A DNA stretch of 64,000 nt from positions 124,001-188,000 of the forward strand of contig NZ_FMAE01000001.1 of the NCBI RefSeq assembly GCF_900094575.1, in the 5' to 3' direction. Origin of the DNA: Bradyrhizobium yuanmingense (GTDB taxonomy: Bacteria > Pseudomonadota > Alphaproteobacteria > Rhizobiales > Xanthobacteraceae). The position numbers and the translations under genes were made by a program. Below are positions 34,985 to 45,669 of the stretch, piece by piece; the first letter of the stretch is position 1; each line of letters begins with the position of its first letter. The notes under the pieces were generated by a model. That model was not told the origin of the DNA and did not search any database. It worked only from the letters and a program-made list of their open reading frames with translations.

Positions 34985-37900
34985 TCAACGCAAGCCGCCA
35001 TCGCCGATGATCGTGTAAGGCGCCCAGAACAGCGGATGCGCATAGGCAAACTCGGTCTTGCCCTCGCTGTTGAGATAGCCGGGACCATCGACAAGAGCCA
35101 TCGTCGCCTGGCGCAGCGCTTCGCTGCGCGACAGCTTGGGATCGTCGGCCTGCCGCTTGAACAGGTCCGTCACCAATTGCCGCGCCGACTGGGAGTGCAC
35201 CGACCAGTTCGTCACCAGCAGGGCGCGCGTGCCGGCGTAGAAGAACGCGCGGCCCAACCCGGAGGCCGCCTCGGCCCCTGCGCCTGCGCCGGCGCCGGTA
35301 TTGCAGGCCGACAGGACGACCCAGTCCGCATCGAGCTTGAGACCGAGAATCTCTTCCATCGTCAGCAGTCCGTCGCCGCCCTCGCCCGTCACCACCGGCG
35401 ACGACAGAGCGAGCGCCGGCTGCGTCAGCCCATTCAGCTCGCCCGGGACGAGGCCATGGGTGGCAAAGGCCAGGATCCTGAAGCCGGAGAGATTCATCGT
35501 CTTCACCGCGCTCTCGGTCGCGCTCTTGCCGAGGAACAGCACCTTCGAGGGATCCGCCTGCAAGGCCAGCGCGATCGACTTCAACTCGTCGGCGGTGTCG
35601 GGCAAACGGGGCAACAGACCGAGTTCGGCGCTATCGACGCCGTCGAGCTTGGGACTGTTGCGCCGCTTCAGCGGCCCGCCGCGCGTGATGTTGCCGCCGG
35701 CATCGGCCAGCTGAATCTTCTCACCCGTGCCTTCCGCCTCGGCGTGCTGATCGCTGTTGAAATAGGGATCGCCGAACGCGACGAGGTCGCCGCGGCCGGG
35801 CTTGCCGGGCGGCAACTGCCGCAGCGTGCGCAGAGCCGCCGCCGACGGCACCGTCGACACGGCATGGGTTCGCGCCAGCCACGGCACGTTGCGATAACCG
35901 ACGAAGAGCGGGTCTTCGTCGGCGGCCACCTCCGCCGGTGCCGTCGGCAACAAGGCGAGCGGCAGCAGGCCCAGCGCACCGTTGGTGACAACGATCAGGT
36001 TCTTGGCCGGCTTCCAGCCGCTCTCGACCGGCTTGAGCAGCAGCTCGTACAACTCATGGCCGAGCTTGAGATCGAAGGGCGGAATGTCCGAGATCATCGC
36101 CGCCTGCGGCTCGAGCGCCTCGCGCAGCTTGCGGATCTTGCTCTCGATGTCGCCGATCCTGGCCTGGACGGCGGCGAATGCCACCGGCCCCGACTTCGGC
36201 ACGGCCCAGACGAAGCTGCCGTTCTGGCCGAAATAGAACGACAGCATGGCCTCGCCGTCGGTCAGCGTCGCGCGGATCTCGGCGACGCTCGGCGGCCTGG
36301 GCGAGACGAGATCGGCATAGATCGGGAATTTCTGCTTGATCTCCTGGCGCGCCTTGTCGCGCTGGCCGCGCAACGCTGCGATCGAGGCCTGTATCTGCTG
36401 CACGCCTTTCTCGTCACGTTCCGCTGCGGGAAGCGCGAGCACGTTGTTAAGCGTACCGAGCTGGGCGTTGACCTGCTTGCTCAGATCCTGCTCTTTCCGC
36501 ACGAGCTCGGCGAGCGCGGGATCCTTTGCCGCCGCACGCGCACTCGAGGCAGCCAGCGCCTGCTGCACCGAGCGGCCGCGGACGGCATCGGCCAGGCTGA
36601 ACGTCTCTTCGCCGACATTGGTGCCGCCTCCTTCCACCCTGCCGAGCAGCAGCAGATAGCTCTCGACGATGGTCTGCAGCCGTTGGCTGCGCGCGGCCAC
36701 CACCGTCGTGTTCTCGTCGTCGGCGTTATCGTTGGCGCTCGCCATCATCACCGGAATGGCGGCCCTAAACTCGCGGATTGCATCGGCATCGCGGCGGGCG
36801 CGCATCAATCCGACCGCCAGCGTGCCGCGTGCCGAGGCGGCGTCGAAATGATTCTCCCCCACCCGTGCGATCTGCCTCTTCACGAGCTGCTCCGCGGCGG
36901 CAATGCCGGCGTCCAGCTGCCCGGAATCATAGAGGGACAGGATGCGAGAGGGATTGAGCTCGAACACCTGGCGGCGCTGCGGGTCCCAGCCGGCGACGGC
37001 CTTTTCTATCCTCGCAAACATTTCGCCCGCTTCGGCGTTCTGGCGGCGAAGCGTCAGGATGCCCGCAAGCTGCGACAGCAACTGCACCGTCGCCTGCGAA
37101 TCCTCGGGCACACCCACCGTCTTGTTGATGTCGAGGGCGACACGGCCGAGCTTCTCGGCCTCTTCGTAGCGGCCCTGGTCGACCAAAATGCCCGCCAGCC
37201 CCATGACGAAGCGCGGCGTGACCGGATTGTACTTGCCGGTATCCTTTAGGCGCGACAGCAGCGCGCGGCGCGCATCCACCTCGGCCTCGGCCAGCTTGCC
37301 CTGCTTCGCCTTCATGCGCGCCTGGCTCAACACGGTGCCATCGATCGCCTGCAGCAGAAGGGTCTCGGCCGGCGCACTGTCCGACGCCATGATGGCCTTC
37401 GTGCTTGCGCGCTTGCGCAGCTCGGCGGTGCGATAGGCGGCCTCGGCGTCTGCGAACTGTCCGCGCGCCTCGAGGATCGCGGCGCGAGTGAGCTCCAGCT
37501 CGCCTTCCCAGCTCTGGCCGAACTTCGCATAGGCCGCACGCCAATTGGGATGGCCGCTGGTGCGGGCCTCCTGGATCGCGGTCTGGGTGCGGCGGAGATA
37601 GGCTTCGGCCTGTGCGAGGTCGCCCATCTGGATGAGAACGACCGCGATCCCACGGTTCGTCACGAACTGAAATCCCTTGGCGCCGGGCATGCTGGCCGAT
37701 TCGCGCAAAAGTCTTTGCATGATCTCGAGCGCGCGCTTCGGATCGCCCGCGAGCGAGTGTTGCAGGGACTGGAGCTGCAACATGCGCCCCAGCAAATTCG
37801 GGCCGACTGCGCCGCGCCCGACCTCCACGGCCTTGTCGGCGTCAGCCATCGCTTCGGCGAGCCGGCCGAGCTGCGCGCGGGCATTGGCGCGATCGAAATA

Positions 37901-38386
37901 GAGCTGCGCGAGGTCCTGGCGGGACTCCTTGCCCGTGGGCACGGAGTCGGCCTCCGACTTCAATTCCGCGATCAACTTCTCGTTGGGCTTGTCGCCGTCG
38001 AGGATCGCCGTGATGTCGGAGATGCTGCGCGGCGGGGCGACGAAATCCTTCGGCAGTGCCGTGCCTGCCTCAAGCTTTGGCGCCGTTTCCTTGGGAAGCT
38101 CGACGGCGACATTGGCGCGGCCATTGGCGGCGTTCAGCGCCGCCATTACGCAGGCCCTGACCTGGGGCGAGGCCTTGGCGCGGCAAGCTTCGAGATTGGC
38201 GCCGCCGGCGCGCATGCAGGCCTGCACGATCGGCTTGCCGACTTTCATCCGGCAATTCTCGAGCGCTGCTTCCTTGGTCAGCGCGGCCGCGGAGCCAGTC
38301 GATCCGAGCAGAATGGCAACTGCCAACAGGCGGCCCGAGGAAATGTCCAGACGGCTCTTGCGCGGATGCGCGGCGTTTAAGCTCAT
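34985..38386 (-). CDS. Exported TPR-CHAT (caspase-like) protease
   Basis: About 1133 residues. The N-terminus has a signal sequence (SGRLLAVAILLGSTGSAAAL), then a Cys-containing region, then many tetratricopeptide-like helical repeats (about residues 160-560), a coiled-coil stretch, and a C-terminal CHAT domain. The caspase dyad is intact: His977 in LAFATHGLV and Cys1028 in VLSACNTGAG. CHAT-TPR proteins usually act in the cytoplasm with conflict effectors such as gasdermins; here the signal sequence predicts an envelope or exported location. It is the first of four leftward genes that include two zinc-ribbon proteins. The ATG at 38386 is chosen; the frame extends to 38467. Confidence 0.88.
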   Translation of the reverse strand: MSLNAAHPRKSRLDISSGRLLAVAILLGSTGSAAALTKEAALENCRMKVGKPIVQACMRAGGANLEACRAKASPQVRACVMAALNAANGRANVAVELPKETAPKLEAGTALPKDFVAPPRSISDITAILDGDKPNEKLIAELKSEADSVPTGKESRQDLAQLYFDRANARAQLGRLAEAMADADKAVEVGRGAVGPNLLGRMLQLQSLQHSLAGDPKRALEIMQRLLRESASMPGAKGFQFVTNRGIAVVLIQMGDLAQAEAYLRRTQTAIQEARTSGHPNWRAAYAKFGQSWEGELELTRAAILEARGQFADAEAAYRTAELRKRASTKAIMASDSAPAETLLLQAIDGTVLSQARMKAKQGKLAEAEVDARRALLSRLKDTGKYNPVTPRFVMGLAGILVDQGRYEEAEKLGRVALDINKTVGVPEDSQATVQLLSQLAGILTLRRQNAEAGEMFARIEKAVAGWDPQRRQVFELNPSRILSLYDSGQLDAGIAAAEQLVKRQIARVGENHFDAASARGTLAVGLMRARRDADAIREFRAAIPVMMASANDNADDENTTVVAARSQRLQTIVESYLLLLGRVEGGGTNVGEETFSLADAVRGRSVQQALAASSARAAAKDPALAELVRKEQDLSKQVNAQLGTLNNVLALPAAERDEKGVQQIQASIAALRGQRDKARQEIKQKFPIYADLVSPRPPSVAEIRATLTDGEAMLSFYFGQNGSFVWAVPKSGPVAFAAVQARIGDIESKIRKLREALEPQAAMISDIPPFDLKLGHELYELLLKPVESGWKPAKNLIVVTNGALGLLPLALLPTAPAEVAADEDPLFVGYRNVPWLARTHAVSTVPSAAALRTLRQLPPGKPGRGDLVAFGDPYFNSDQHAEAEGTGEKIQLADAGGNITRGGPLKRRNSPKLDGVDSAELGLLPRLPDTADELKSIALALQADPSKVLFLGKSATESAVKTMNLSGFRILAFATHGLVPGELNGLTQPALALSSPVVTGEGGDGLLTMEEILGLKLDADWVVLSACNTGAGAGAGAEAASGLGRAFFYAGTRALLVTNWSVHSQSARQLVTDLFKRQADDPKLSRSEALRQATMALVDGPGYLNSEGKTEFAYAHPLFWAPYTIIGDGGLR

Positions 38387-38599
38387 CTCGAAGGACCTTT
38401 GGATAAAATGAATTCGAAGAAACGATGCGATCCTATCCGGCCGGCGCGGAAGGACAAGGGCCATCAATGCGGTTCCCGGAGAACCTCAACCAGGTGGGCG
38501 GCGGCAGGCGGCGCACTCCCGTGGAACCGGTCAGGCGGCCCGGGGAATCGGGCCGATCGGCCGCGGGGCGGCCGCGCTCAAAGGGCTGAGGACCCGTGC

Positions 38600-39361
38600 T
38601 TAGCCCTTCGAGACCACCGCGCGACCATAGGGCGGTTGCCCCTGGACCGGCGGATTGGCGGTCTGGGCGGCGAGCTCGCCGATCAGGCGGTCGGCATCGG
38701 CGGCCATGCCGTCGGGGGCCTGGATCACCAGGCGCTCCAGCGCCCAGCGATAGGACGAGATGCGCTGCTCCAGGCATTGCTGCACCCACTGGATGATCAG
38801 CGAGTTCTCCTGCATGCGCGCGACCGCGTCGTCCCTCTCCCTCGGCGACAGCGCGGAGACACGCGCCATGCTGGCATCGCGCTTCCTGTCGAGATCGATG
38901 ACGCGGATCGCGGATGCGAAGAACGGCTCGAAGCGGGTGATGTCGTTGCGCACGTCCTCGATCAGCTGCGCATAGCGCGAGGAATGCGAGCGGTGCGGCT
39001 CGTCGATCAGGGTGCGCCCGTACATGGTGCGGTCGAACACGACCTTCTGCCGCCACGGCGAGGGCAGCGCCTTGTAGTCGCCGAACACGCTCTTCCATGC
39101 GGGGCGCGACAGCGGCGGCTCGATCATGGGATAGGCGAGATCGCGAAGCTGGCGCTCTTCGTCGGTGAGCTGGAATTGCGATGGTCTCAGGCCGACGCTG
39201 GAGGTGACCTCCGCACCGAGCCAGCGATGCATGTCGTCGCTGCGCATGCTCTCGCGGGTGCGGCCGAAGTCGCCGCCGCTACACGCCGCGAGCAACGCGC
39301 CTAGCAGCGTGAGCAGGACGGCCGATAGGACAGGCCGGATCTGGCGGATGACGTCCGGCAT
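38600..39361 (-). CDS. Hypothetical lipoprotein
   Basis: A 253-residue protein with a lipoprotein signal: hydrophobic segment then LLGALLAAC, with the lipidated Cys at about residue 27. The mature region is soluble and helical (RDLAYPMIEPPLSR, SHSSRYAQLIEDVRNDITRF) without known motifs. It lies upstream of the CHAT gene on the same strand with a 213-base gap, so it may or may not share a transcript. A 62-residue ORF starts upstream with a 16-base gap. Confidence 0.78.
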   Translation of the reverse strand: MPDVIRQIRPVLSAVLLTLLGALLAACSGGDFGRTRESMRSDDMHRWLGAEVTSSVGLRPSQFQLTDEERQLRDLAYPMIEPPLSRPAWKSVFGDYKALPSPWRQKVVFDRTMYGRTLIDEPHRSHSSRYAQLIEDVRNDITRFEPFFASAIRVIDLDRKRDASMARVSALSPRERDDAVARMQENSLIIQWVQQCLEQRISSYRWALERLVIQAPDGMAADADRLIGELAAQTANPPVQGQPPYGRAVVSKG

Positions 39362-39377
39362 TGCATGAAGCCGAATG

Positions 39378-39566
39378 TCAGCGGCGGCGACGACGGCGCC
39401 CCGGCGCTGTGCCCTGCTCCGGTCCGCGATCGCCGCTGGTTTCGTCCGCCTCGCGCTCGATTCGAATCACGGGAAGGATCAGAACCGTTCCCATGTCCGC
39501 GCGCGGAGCGACATCCCCGGACGAGCCCACCCGGCGACCGGCCGGAAATTCGATGATGGTCCCCAT
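39378..39566 (-). CDS. Small hypothetical protein (62 residues)
   Basis: Starts at the ATG at 39566 with AAGAGAG upstream. The product begins MGTIIEFPAGRR, repeats the MGT-hydrophobic pattern at MGTVLILPV, and ends in a run of arginines. It is 16 bases from the lipoprotein gene on the same strand, so likely cotranscribed. I do not recognise a function. Confidence 0.6.
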   Translation of the reverse strand: MGTIIEFPAGRRVGSSGDVAPRADMGTVLILPVIRIEREADETSGDRGPEQGTAPGRRRRRR

Positions 39567-39637
39567 GTCAGCTCTCTTCAATTGCCGCGCGACCGAACGC
39601 GCCCCAGCAACATGCATTCATTAAGATCAGCTCATGG

Positions 39638-39766
39638 TTAACGGGGTGTAAACGGGCCGCTTCAACCGTAGCCGCACGGACCGCGCCGCGCCGTCCCGTT
39701 GCGGCACGACAACGCCTCAAATTGCAGGGCCGGCTTCACGCCTCGTTTTCCTTAACGAGGCTTTAA
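39638..39766. promoter_or_regulatory. CtrA-type boxes between divergent genes
   Basis: TTAACGAGGCTTTAA at 39752-39766 matches the CtrA consensus TTAA-N7-TTAA perfectly, 55 bases before the DUF2336 start codon. A second, imperfect copy (TTAA-N7-TAAA) is at 39638-39652, about 70 bases before the start of the leftward 62-residue ORF. Confidence 0.65.
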
Positions 39767-39821
39767 ACGAAGCTGCGCTAGGCTCGCCCCCAAGTATCTT
39801 TCCCGAGTTGCGTACGCCTCC

Positions 39822-40796
39822 ATGACCAAGTCGCTGTTTCCCGGATTCGACGGGCTGATGACCCTGTCCCGTCGCGAAGGTGTCGATGTCCGTCCGACGC
39901 TGCTGCGCGTGCTGACCGACCTCTATGTCCAGACGAGCACCCACAGCGACGACGAGCAGCGGCAATTCGTCGAGCTCGCCACGCGGCTGATCGACCAGGT
40001 CGACGATGCGACGCGCGCGGCCGTCAAGGCCCGCCTCGCGGTCTATCCGCAGACGCCCGTCCCGATCCTGCAGAAGCTCGGCCTGGTCGCCACCCAGGAA
40101 GGCCGCAGGGTTCCACTGGCCCGGGAGATCCCCGCCCCGCCGCGCGCGTCTGCTCCGGCGCGCGTGCCGACCGAGGCCGAGCAACGCATGTCCGCCAACT
40201 TGGCGATGCAGCCGAAAGAGGCGGCCGAGATCCACGACATGTTCTTCCGCGCCGGCGCCTCCGAGCGCGCGCTGATCCTGCACAATCTGGCGCAGACCCC
40301 GCTGAAAGCCGCCCCCCGTATTCCGACCGTGCGCGCCAAGCGCGCGATCCAGATCCTGGAGATGGCGGCGATCGCGGGCGATATCGAAAGCTTCACCTTC
40401 GAGCTCGGCGACAGCCTGATCCTGCCCTCGCGCGTCGCAGCCCAGATCGTCGACGATGCCGGCGGCGAGGCGCTTGCCGTTGCCGCACGCGCGCTCGACA
40501 TGCCGAGCCCGGTGTTCCAGCGCATTCTCTTGTTCTTCAAGCCGGAGATCGGAACGTCCGTGAACGCCGTGTACCGCCTGTCGCGGCTCTATGACCGTCT
40601 CGCCGAGCGATCGGCGCTGGTGATGCTGGCGGCCTGGCGCGGCTCGACGCTCGCGGTCACCCGCGCGAAGTATCAGTCCTCGCTGCATGACGGGGAGCGC
40701 CAGCGCGCACGCGCCGGCGCGAGCCAGACGCGGCCGGGCGTGCAGCCCGGCTCGAGCCCGGCGGTGCGGACGGGGACTAATCCGTCGGATCGCTGA
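39822..40796 (+). CDS. DUF2336 domain-containing protein
   Basis: A 324-residue soluble protein of the alphaproteobacterial DUF2336 family, made of helical repeats, with FVELATRLIDQVDDATRAAV and LIDQ-type helices near the N-terminus. The family has no established biochemical role. A perfect CtrA box lies in its promoter, suggesting cell-cycle control. The C-terminal 40 residues are basic and low complexity. Confidence 0.88.
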   Translation: MTKSLFPGFDGLMTLSRREGVDVRPTLLRVLTDLYVQTSTHSDDEQRQFVELATRLIDQVDDATRAAVKARLAVYPQTPVPILQKLGLVATQEGRRVPLAREIPAPPRASAPARVPTEAEQRMSANLAMQPKEAAEIHDMFFRAGASERALILHNLAQTPLKAAPRIPTVRAKRAIQILEMAAIAGDIESFTFELGDSLILPSRVAAQIVDDAGGEALAVAARALDMPSPVFQRILLFFKPEIGTSVNAVYRLSRLYDRLAERSALVMLAAWRGSTLAVTRAKYQSSLHDGERQRARAGASQTRPGVQPGSSPAVRTGTNPSDR

Positions 40797-40852
40797 TTTG
40801 CTTACGCCGCCGCAGCGAGCGGCAGCGGTGAGGCACGCAACGAACTCCAACC

Positions 40853-40874
40853 CCGTCATTGCGAGCAATGACGG
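40853..40874. repeat. Short perfect palindrome of the CGTCATTGCGAG repeat family
   Basis: CCGTCATTGC-GA-GCAATGACGG between convergent genes. Its ends are the same as those of the larger inverted repeat at 55982-56061, as if the middle of such an element had been lost. Confidence 0.75.
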
Positions 40875-40880
40875 TTGAGG

Positions 40881-41225
40881 CTACGCCTTGGCCAATTCCA
40901 GAAAATGCCGGCCCGCGCGATCCTCGGTCTCGACGATCCAGGCATCCGGATCGAAGCGGATTTCCTTGGTCAGCCGCTCCTCGATCGTGTGATCCGGCAG
41001 AGGCTGCGGCGCGACAGGGACGAAAAAGCGGTCGACCGGCCGGCCGTCGTCATAGACGGTCTGCGGCGCCGGCGCATACAGCATGGCATGGCCGTCGAGC
41101 AGCGACACCTTGACGAACACCGCGCCCGCCTCCTCGGCACCGCGACGCCTCACGGCGCCGAATACGCCCTCGGTCTGGCACCGGCGCAAGTAAGCCGCCA
41201 CCCAAATATTGGATTTCAAACGCAT
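40881..41225 (-). CDS. DUF1491 family protein
   Basis: A 114-residue soluble protein beginning MRLKSNIWVAAYLRRC, with GAVFVKVSLLDGHAMLYAP and a C-terminal DAWIVETEDRAGRHFLELA. This matches the alphaproteobacterial DUF1491 family of unknown function. Often found near peptidoglycan-binding and histidine-kinase genes, as here. Confidence 0.85.
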   Translation of the reverse strand: MRLKSNIWVAAYLRRCQTEGVFGAVRRRGAEEAGAVFVKVSLLDGHAMLYAPAPQTVYDDGRPVDRFFVPVAPQPLPDHTIEERLTKEIRFDPDAWIVETEDRAGRHFLELAKA

Positions 41226-41271
41226 GAATTCGACGATAGGCCAGCGCGAGGCCTCACGCCAGCTTCACGTC

Positions 41272-41484
41272 TCACGCCTTGCGCGTGCCGTCCTGACCAC
41301 CGCGAATCTGCGTTGCGATGAAGTATGACAGCGGCATAGCGAGTGCAAATCCTACCGCCACGGCATAGGGGATGTTCCTGATGGCGTCGGCGGCAAAACT
41401 CGGGACCATCAGCACCACGATGAGGCTGATGCCCGCCAGCGTCGTGCCGAGCATGATCCAGACGAGAATCGAGACCTTGAACAT
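41272..41484 (-). CDS. Small membrane protein (70 residues)
   Basis: The ATG at 41484 has GAGAGG upstream. The product has two membrane segments (VSILVWIMLGTTLAGISLIV and AVAVGFALAMPLSYFIA) and a short basic tail. No family recognised. Confidence 0.65.
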   Translation of the reverse strand: MFKVSILVWIMLGTTLAGISLIVVLMVPSFAADAIRNIPYAVAVGFALAMPLSYFIATQIRGGQDGTRKA

Positions 41485-41631
41485 GACGACCTCTCTTCCT
41501 TGATGAGATGAGCCATCTTGTTCCTGCGGCCGCCGGCCGTCATTGATCCCACTCAAATCGCAATCGTATCGGATCCGGTCCATCGTGCCGGCGCCGGCAA
41601 TTGACCTGCGTCAACGACACTCGACGTGCGG

Positions 41632-42328
41632 CTATTCGACCGGGCGGCCGATCGCAGCGGCGAGCTCGCGCAGCAGCCGGTCCGAGACCTGGCCGGTGAC
41701 CTGCATCTTGTGCTCGCGCTCGAACTTCTGGATCGCGGCCTGGGTCTCGCCGCTCATGGTGCCCGTGATCTTCAGATTGCCGTAGCCGTATTCGGACAGC
41801 GCGCGCTGCACGCCGGCGATGCGGCGTGCGGCCGGGCTTTGCGCCGGGATCGGCGCCGGCGGACGCAGGGCCGCGGGCGGCGTCGAGGTGGTCGCCTTGA
41901 CCAGATTGGTCATCGGATCATTCGAGCGCGTCGAGGCGGTCGCCTCGACCGGCTTTTCGGCAGCACGCTCGGCGGGCTTGGGCTCGGCAGGCTTAGGCTC
42001 GACACGGAACTCGGTCGCGCGCGGCTCGAGCGGCGAGGTATCGGCGCCGACGGGGCGCGGACGCGGCATGGGATTCGACAGCGGCACGGACGACGGCGCG
42101 GGAAGATTGATCACCGTGCCGAACATCGGCGCGGGATGCCGGCCGGTCTGGAGGAACAGCGCATTGGCAACGATCGCGGCGATCGCGGCGACGGCGACGA
42201 GGCCGGCCAGCGTGTCCTTGGGGCTGTGCAGCAGCACGCGCATCACGAGGTTGCGCTCGGTCTCGACGTCGACAACCGCAGCTTTGGCGCCACGGCGGCG
42301 CGGAGCGGCTTCGTCCTTGGCAGACTTC

Positions 42329-42336
<8 letters not shown>
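41632..42336 (-). CDS. Membrane-anchored peptidoglycan-binding protein
   Basis: A 234-residue protein with a basic N-terminus, one membrane segment (LAGLVAVAAIAAIVANALFL), a long Pro/Ala-rich linker and a C-terminal PG_binding_1 domain (VQRALSEYGYGNLKITGTMS). The domain binds cell-wall peptide or glycan. It overlaps the end of the histidine kinase gene by eight bases, so the two are cotranscribed. Confidence 0.87.
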
Positions 42337-44215
<1,879 letters not shown>

Positions 44216-44607
44216 TCGTCTCTTGGAAGACGCGCCGGAACGCCTCCTTGTCGTTGAGCCACCGTGTCAGAGCGACCTTAAACGAGTGCTAAGGCGGCAC
44301 AGCGTGTGGCCGGACACCGCGTTATCGCGGAGCTTTTTAGACGATTTGGCGACGTCTTCGCTGCGAATGGTGAACGCAGGGTTTCACCCTGCTCCGCATG
44401 GTTTCGAATTGGTGGATGCGGGCGGCCGGCAGAACCATGGGTACGGGCGTCAATCGAAAATTTACCGGAACGTCGCTCCCGAAGAATCTTGCGTCAATTT
44501 TCCGCGAATTAAGCTCAAGGCAATCACTTGCGATTTATCGAGGATCGCTAGGTCCGACATCCGCGGGGAGATCGCCGCGGGCGGAGTCTAACGGACAGGT
44601 CGATAAG
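44216..44607. other. Gene-free stretch with a possible CtrA site
   Basis: Divergent promoter region of 392 bases. TTAA-ACGAGTG-CTAA at 44278-44292 differs from the CtrA consensus at one half-site base and lies about 63 bases before the histidine kinase start. A long open frame on the plus strand (44175-44591) has no ribosome-binding site or family resemblance and is not annotated. Confidence 0.5.
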
Positions 44608-45066
44608 ATGCGCTTTCTGCTCCGCATCACATTCTGGCTCGGGCTGGTGCTGGTGCTCCTGCCGCGGGACAAGACGCCCGAATCGGACAAGCTGCCGCAG
44701 ATCGGCGCCGCCGATGCGGTGCAGGCCGCGACCGCGGCCGTTTCCGACGTGACCCAGTTCTGCAAGCGCCAGCCGGCGGCCTGCGAGGTCGGCGGCCAGG
44801 CCGCGACCATCATCGGCCAGCGCGCCCAGGACGGCGCGAAGAAGCTCTATCAGATCATCAACGACAAGAAGGAGCAGATCACCAACGACAAGAACGACGG
44901 CGGCAGGAACGACGGCAGCAAGACCGACAGCAAGAAGGCGCCCGACCATACCGGCTCGATCGCGCTGGCCGGCGAAGGCGATTTTGCAGCGAGCGAGGCG
45001 CCGCGCGATACCCTGACCCAGGACGACCTTGCGCTCGAATGGCGCGGACCGGGGCCGGCGAATTAG
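44608..45066 (+). CDS. DUF5330 domain-containing protein
   Basis: A 152-residue protein with an N-terminal membrane anchor (LLRITFWLGLVLVLLPR), a conserved segment ending FCKRQPAACEVGGQAATI that matches the DUF5330 family, and a low-complexity Lys/Asp/Asn/Gly stretch. Function unknown. The ATG at 44608 starts the anchor; the open frame extends upstream but without support. Confidence 0.82.
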   Translation: MRFLLRITFWLGLVLVLLPRDKTPESDKLPQIGAADAVQAATAAVSDVTQFCKRQPAACEVGGQAATIIGQRAQDGAKKLYQIINDKKEQITNDKNDGGRNDGSKTDSKKAPDHTGSIALAGEGDFAASEAPRDTLTQDDLALEWRGPGPAN

Positions 45067-45135
45067 CGTCCAAGCCCTATCGATTTCAGGGCTTCGCGTC
45101 TCTATATTGGCGGTAGGCGGGAACTTAGGGCCGAT

Positions 45136-45564
45136 ATGACGACGATTGACGAAATCAGGGACAATTTCGAGCTTCTGGACGAGTGGGACGACCGCTACCG
45201 GTACGTCATCGAGCTCGGCCGCACTCTGGAACCGCTGCCGGAGGCGGAACACTCGGCCGAGAACAAGGTGCAGGGCTGCGTCAGCCAGGTCTGGCTGCAG
45301 AAGACGGTCGATCGCAGCAATGGCGAGCCGGTCCTGAAATATCGCGGCGACAGTGACGCCCATATCGTGCGCGGGCTGGTCGCGATCGTGCTCGCGCTGT
45401 ATTCGGGCCGCACGCCGCAGGAGATCCTCAATACCGACGCGATCGCCGTGTTCAACGAGTTCGGCTTTCGCGATCATCTGACGCCGCAGCGCTCCAATGG
45501 CCTGCGCTCGATGGTCGAGCGCATCAAGACCGATGCGAGAGAGGCGCTCGCGGAAGCGTCGTAA
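45136..45564 (+). CDS. sufE: SufE family cysteine desulfurase activator
   Basis: A 142-residue protein with the active-site Cys in ENKVQGCVSQVWL and the conserved RGLVAIVLALYSGRTP. SufE accepts sulfur from the SufS desulfurase for iron-sulfur cluster assembly. It is not next to a suf operon here, which is common in this group. Confidence 0.93.
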   Translation: MTTIDEIRDNFELLDEWDDRYRYVIELGRTLEPLPEAEHSAENKVQGCVSQVWLQKTVDRSNGEPVLKYRGDSDAHIVRGLVAIVLALYSGRTPQEILNTDAIAVFNEFGFRDHLTPQRSNGLRSMVERIKTDAREALAEAS

Positions 45565-45573
45565 GATGCTCTC

Positions 45574-45659
45574 GTAGGGTGGGCAAAGCGGAGCGTGCCC
45601 ACCTCCTGTGTATAATGAAAACTCGTGGGCACGGCGCTTTGCGCCTTTGCCCACCCTAC
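45574..45659. repeat. Inverted repeat element, GTAGGGTGGGCAAAG type
   Basis: GTAGGGTGGGCAAAG at 45574-45588 is exactly complemented by CTTTGCCCACCCTAC at 45645-45659, with internal GTGCCCACC and GTGGGCAC. It sits between the convergent sufE and mucR genes. The ends share the core GTAGGGTGG with the element at 50153. Confidence 0.9.
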
Positions 45660-45669
45660 AAGACCCCGA

